In this document: piece by piece, positions 6,084 to 8,980 of the stretch
Layout: the number at the start of each line of letters is the position of its first letter
How positions within the stretch are numbered: the stretch's first letter is position 1
Assembly: GCA_938004075.1 (NCBI GenBank)
Contig: CALKWP010000003.1
Location: 1 to 8,980 of the forward strand
DNA: 8,980 nucleotides
Direction of reading: 5' to 3'
Origin: an uncultured Methanomassiliicoccales archaeon
Lineage (GTDB): Archaea > Thermoplasmatota > Thermoplasmata > SG8-5
The notes under the pieces: model-generated
Database searches by the model: none
What the model saw: the letters and a program-made list of their open reading frames with translations, nothing else
What the model was told of the DNA's origin: nothing
Translations under genes and position numbers: made by a program

Positions 6084-8288
6084 TCATTCGGTTATCTCTT
6101 TCTCGATAGTGTCAATGACATCCTTCTTCTTGGCTTTCTTCGCGGCAGGCTTTCTGGCAGCTGGCTTCTTTGCAGGCGCTTCGGACTTCGCGCCGGGCTT
6201 CCTGTACTTCGGTGCGGTCGCAGCGGGCATTGCGAGCGTCCTGGCCTCTCTGGCCTTTGCGGCTTTCTTGAGCCTGTCCTTGTTCGCCTTGCAGTTCATG
6301 TCCAGGCATATCTCGACAGGTTTCCTGCGGGTCATCACAAGCTTCACCTGGGGGCCGCCGCATTTCTTGCATAGCTCCGGATGCGGCAGTATGGCGCCGA
6401 ACTGGGGAAGCGGGTATGTGTTCTCGCATTCCGGGTAGGCGTCGCATGCCATGAACCGTTTCCCGCGCTTGGACTTGCGGGTGACAAGGCTTCCCTTGCC
6501 GCACTTGGGGCACGGGCCCATCTGATTCTGGTTCTTCAGCGCGTCATTGACCTTGCTCTTGATGTTCTCCCTGTGGGACATCAGTTCCTCAAGGCTTTTT
6601 GTGAGCATGTTCTGCGATTCCTTGACCACGGACTCCTGATCCTTCTGGCCCTCGGCTATCAGGGTCATGTCCTCCTCAAGGCGGCTGGTCATCTCAGGCC
6701 GGGCGATCTGCTCGGCATTCTCCTCCAGAGCGAGGATTATCGCCCTGCCTGATGCCGTGGGCCTGAGCTGGCCTCCCTGGACGTATCCCCTGTCGAAAAG
6801 CTTCTGGATGATCTCGTGCCTGGTACTCTTTGTGCCCAGGCCCAATCTTTCCATCTCGCGGATTAACGTGCCCTGGGAGTAGCGCTTCGGCGGCTCGGTC
6901 TTGCCCTCCCTGCCGCGCACTTTCACCACATTGACAGTCTCGCCATCCACCAGTTCCGGAATGTAGGTATCGCTGAATTTGAAATACGGGTAATAGGCCT
7001 GCCATCCCCTTTCCAGTGTTTCATGCCCATGGGCGATGAATTCCTCTCCGCTTATGTCGATGTTGGCTTCGGTCCTGAGAATCATGGCATCAAGGCCCAG
7101 CGTCGCGAGGAAGCGCCTTACAACGAGCTCGTAAATCTTCCAGTTCTCGCCAACGAGTTTCTCCCTGCTGGCAATATCCACCGGGTGAATAGGCGGGTGG
7201 TCGGTGGTCTGCTTGGAACCCCTTGACGGGCGAATCTTTTCCTGCGAGAGAATCTCCTCCACCTCCTTGGCGAACTCGCCCTTGGACAGCTTGCCAAGGA
7301 TGGCTTTGAAAGGCAGCGTGTGCGGGTAAACCGTGTTATCGGTTCTCGGATAGCTTATCAGACCGTCATTGTAAAGCGTCTCAGCAATGGACATGGCCCT
7401 TGCTGCGGAAAAGCCCATCTTGCTGGCCTCCCAGAGGAACATTGTCGTGCTGAACGGTGGCGGTGGCCTCTCCGCGACCTTCTCGGCCTTGGCAGTGAGT
7501 ATCTTCGCCTGGGTTGCGTCCTTGACGATGGTGTAAATTTTGTCTGCTTCCTCCTTCTCCCAGAAAAGCCCGTGCGAATGCCTGGCAAAGAAATGGCGTG
7601 TCTTCTCCAGGTCGGCGGTTATCTCCCAGAATGGCTTGGGAAGGAATCCTTCTATCTCATTCTCCCTGTCAACGACGAGGGCAAGTGTCGGACTCTGGAC
7701 CCTGCCAACCGAAAGAAAATCAGTGCCCAGCTTGCCGGTGGCAGTGGACATGAACCGGGTGAGGACCGCGCCCCAGGCCAAATCGACGATTTGACGGGTC
7801 TCGGCAGCGCGGGCCAGGTTATGGTCCAGGTCTATCAGGTTGTCGAAAGCATTGTAAATCTCGGGGCCGGTGAGCGCGCTGAATCGGGCCCTTTTTATAA
7901 TAATGGACGGCGGCAGCTCCATGACGGAGATGGCTTCGGCCCCTATGAGCTCCCCTTCCCTGTCAAAGTCAGTGGCGACTATGACAGTATCCACTTGCTT
8001 CCCGAGGTCCTTGATGACATTGAGAATCCAGGGCGCGGTCGCCTTCTTCAGCGGGGTGGTGGCAACAAGTTCGGCGAGGTTGTCGATGTCCCAGCTCTTG
8101 AACTCCTTCGGGTAATCGAGATTCAGTATGTGCCCCCTGAGACCGACGACAAGGCATTCGGTGTTGTTCCATGGGAATCTGAAGACAGGGACGCGGTTGA
8201 TGTACTGCCTGGTGTATCCGCCCTTCGAGAGAAATGTGGCTACCCTCTGGGCGGCATTGTTCTTTTCGCAGATGACTAAGGTTGCCAT
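6084..8288 (-). CDS. topA: DNA topoisomerase I, archaeal type IA
   Basis: This type IA enzyme relaxes negatively supercoiled DNA by cutting one strand through a 5'-phosphotyrosine. From the ATG at 8288 it has 734 residues. The Toprim domain has LVICEKN (Glu8) and ATDFDREGE (Asp107, Asp109, Glu111). The core contains IVDLAWGAVLTRF (167-179), SVGRVQSPTLALV, and the catalytic Tyr313 in LISYPRTD, followed by DHPPIHP (363-369). Two zinc ribbons follow: Cys593/596/615/621 and Cys640/643/661/666. The tail (about 690-723) is rich in Lys, Ala and Pro, like a histone H1 tail, and probably grips DNA. A GTG at 8342 would add 18 residues, but the TATA box at 8311-8320 lies inside that extension and the family N-terminus begins at the Toprim strand, so 8288 is preferred. 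It converges on the KaiC-like gene. Confidence 0.95.
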   Translation of the reverse strand: MATLVICEKNNAAQRVATFLSKGGYTRQYINRVPVFRFPWNNTECLVVGLRGHILNLDYPKEFKSWDIDNLAELVATTPLKKATAPWILNVIKDLGKQVDTVIVATDFDREGELIGAEAISVMELPPSIIIKRARFSALTGPEIYNAFDNLIDLDHNLARAAETRQIVDLAWGAVLTRFMSTATGKLGTDFLSVGRVQSPTLALVVDRENEIEGFLPKPFWEITADLEKTRHFFARHSHGLFWEKEEADKIYTIVKDATQAKILTAKAEKVAERPPPPFSTTMFLWEASKMGFSAARAMSIAETLYNDGLISYPRTDNTVYPHTLPFKAILGKLSKGEFAKEVEEILSQEKIRPSRGSKQTTDHPPIHPVDIASREKLVGENWKIYELVVRRFLATLGLDAMILRTEANIDISGEEFIAHGHETLERGWQAYYPYFKFSDTYIPELVDGETVNVVKVRGREGKTEPPKRYSQGTLIREMERLGLGTKSTRHEIIQKLFDRGYVQGGQLRPTASGRAIILALEENAEQIARPEMTSRLEEDMTLIAEGQKDQESVVKESQNMLTKSLEELMSHRENIKSKVNDALKNQNQMGPCPKCGKGSLVTRKSKRGKRFMACDAYPECENTYPLPQFGAILPHPELCKKCGGPQVKLVMTRRKPVEICLDMNCKANKDRLKKAAKAREARTLAMPAATAPKYRKPGAKSEAPAKKPAARKPAAKKAKKKDVIDTIEKEITE

Positions 8289-8308
8289 GTTTCCGAGGCA
8301 AGTCTGAG

Positions 8309-8322
8309 TCTTATAAAAAATC
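8309..8322 (-). promoter_or_regulatory. Promoter TATA box of topA
   Basis: The minus strand reads ttttttataag, centred near 8315 and about 27 bases before the ATG at 8288. No Shine-Dalgarno sequence is seen in the bases before the ATG, so the mRNA is probably leaderless. A second AT-rich stretch (8343-8360, minus: aatgaaatataatag) could be an upstream alternative promoter. Confidence 0.5.
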
Positions 8323-8437
8323 TTGGGTTCGCGTGCGCACACTATTATATTTCATTATTAAGTATCAGAGGAAAAGACAGAGGCTGCAAACATTTGGTTG
8401 CTCGGTTTACAAGTTATGAAAAGGCACAGGCGTCCAT

Positions 8438-8980
8438 TCAACCCAGATCAATCTGCTGGCCTTCCTTGGGCATGTGGACCTTGAAGCCGTGCTGCTTCAG
8501 GTCATCTGCAAGGGCCATGCGATTGTCCCCGTGGCACAGCACAACGTCCTGGGGGCTGCATTCCCTGACGAATTTCACCAGCTCGTTGTGGTCTGCGTGC
8601 GCCGAGAAATCGTAAAAGCCAAGCTCGCACTGTATCTTGAATTTCTCCTTGCCGAACATCAACTCGCCGGAGTCCATCAGCATGCGGCCGTTGGTGCCTT
8701 CCACCTGGAAACCGGTTATCAGGACCGCGCTTTTCTTGTCATTTCTCTTCTCAGATATGTACTCGAGAACCGGGCCACCGTCAAGCATCCCGCTTGTCGT
8801 GATGACCACCTGGGCGGTCTGGGCTGCTGACTTTCTATCGCCTGGATTTCGAACCATCCGAGTCCTCGCCACTGCATCTGCCAGCCGTTCGGGGGACCTT
8901 AGGTATTCCGGCATGCTCAGGTAATGTTGGTTCACTGCCGCGCCCATGCCATCCAGTACAACCCGGAAACCGGAATTCAT
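8438..8980 (-). CDS. Beta-CASP metallo-beta-lactamase RNase (archaeal CPSF2-like), C-terminal part
   Basis: The frame is open at the right edge, so the N-terminal metallo-beta-lactamase half is outside the window; the Met at the edge is internal. The visible 180 residues are the beta-CASP and C-terminal portion. VVITTSGMLDGGPVLEYI (58-75) and LITGFQVEGTNGRMLMDSG (87-105) are the beta-CASP signatures. FYDFSAHADHNEL (122-134) carries the motif B histidine. DVVLCHGDNRMALADDL (145-161) and the ending GFKVHMPKEGQ (165-175) complete the metal-site half. The family covers exo- and endoribonucleases in RNA 3'-end processing and decay. The compact C-terminus with no further domain fits archaeal aCPSF2/YSH1-like proteins (COG1236 type) or aRNase J; KH domains, if any, would lie upstream and cannot be judged. 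It is transcribed toward topA, with a 149-base gap that has its own promoter. Confidence 0.85.
   Translation of the reverse strand: MNSGFRVVLDGMGAAVNQHYLSMPEYLRSPERLADAVARTRMVRNPGDRKSAAQTAQVVITTSGMLDGGPVLEYISEKRNDKKSAVLITGFQVEGTNGRMLMDSGELMFGKEKFKIQCELGFYDFSAHADHNELVKFVRECSPQDVVLCHGDNRMALADDLKQHGFKVHMPKEGQQIDLG

Noticed and set aside
6061..6091. Nine-base direct repeat atcattcgg (6061-6069 and 6083-6091) at the KaiC/topA convergence
   Set aside because: It is short, partly inside the topA stop region, without flanking structure, and likely chance.
7320..8279. Long plus-strand open frame (319 codons) antisense to topA
   Set aside because: topA on the minus strand carries every catalytic and zinc motif. 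The antisense product shows no recognisable domain and is a by-product of GC-rich codon use.
8289..8342. N-terminal extension of TopA to a GTG at 8342
   Set aside because: A TATA box lies within it at the right distance from the ATG at 8288, and the extra residues precede the natural start of the Toprim fold.
1..8980. Search by eye for CRISPR arrays, insertion sequences, tRNA or rRNA genes
   Set aside because: I saw no regular repeats, terminal inverted repeats with a transposase, or tRNA-like arms. Genes cover nearly the whole window.

Overview
The window reads as archaeal chromosomal DNA, probably euryarchaeal. A position in or near Thermoplasmatota is only my guess from protein style. The evidence for Archaea is an archaeal-type topoisomerase IA with zinc ribbons and a basic tail, a single-domain KaiC-like ATPase, a beta-CASP metallo-beta-lactamase RNase, and TATA boxes about 27-30 bases upstream of first-gene start codons. 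That spacing is the arrangement expected for leaderless mRNAs.

Layout. At 1-516 (minus) is the N-terminal part of a secreted right-handed beta-helix (NosD-like) protein that runs off the left edge. A very AT-rich spacer with its promoter follows (517-732). From 5235 down to 733 (minus) lies a compact [NiFe]-hydrogenase maturation operon in transcription order hypB-hypF-hypC-hypA-hypD, with gaps of 0-7 bases or overlaps between genes. hypE and hydrogenase structural genes are not in the window. A 114-base divergent promoter region (5236-5349) separates hypB from a plus-strand KaiC-like ATPase gene (5350-6051). This gene converges on topA (6084-8288, minus). Upstream of topA, and pointing the same way, is the C-terminal part of a beta-CASP RNase (8438 to beyond 8980).

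How the genes work together. HypF makes the cyanide ligand from carbamoyl phosphate (together with HypE, which must be encoded elsewhere). HypC and HypD assemble and carry the Fe(CN)2CO unit. HypA and HypB deliver nickel. The cell must therefore make at least one [NiFe] hydrogenase. The KaiC-like, TopA and RNase genes are housekeeping or regulatory and have no visible link to the hyp operon beyond the shared intergenic region.

Most notable points. (1) hypC has no usable ATG, GTG or TTG start that keeps its essential second-position cysteine. A perfect GGAGG sits 8 bases before an ATC codon that begins the canonical M-C-L-A-I-P-G-K-V sequence, so an ATC start (or a sequence error) is likely. 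(2) HypB has Gly in place of the guanine-specificity Asp of its NKxD motif. (3) The KaiC-like ATPase has Met instead of Gly in its Walker A loop. Overall this is an ordinary core region with a few sequence-level oddities. I do not see an undescribed multi-gene system.
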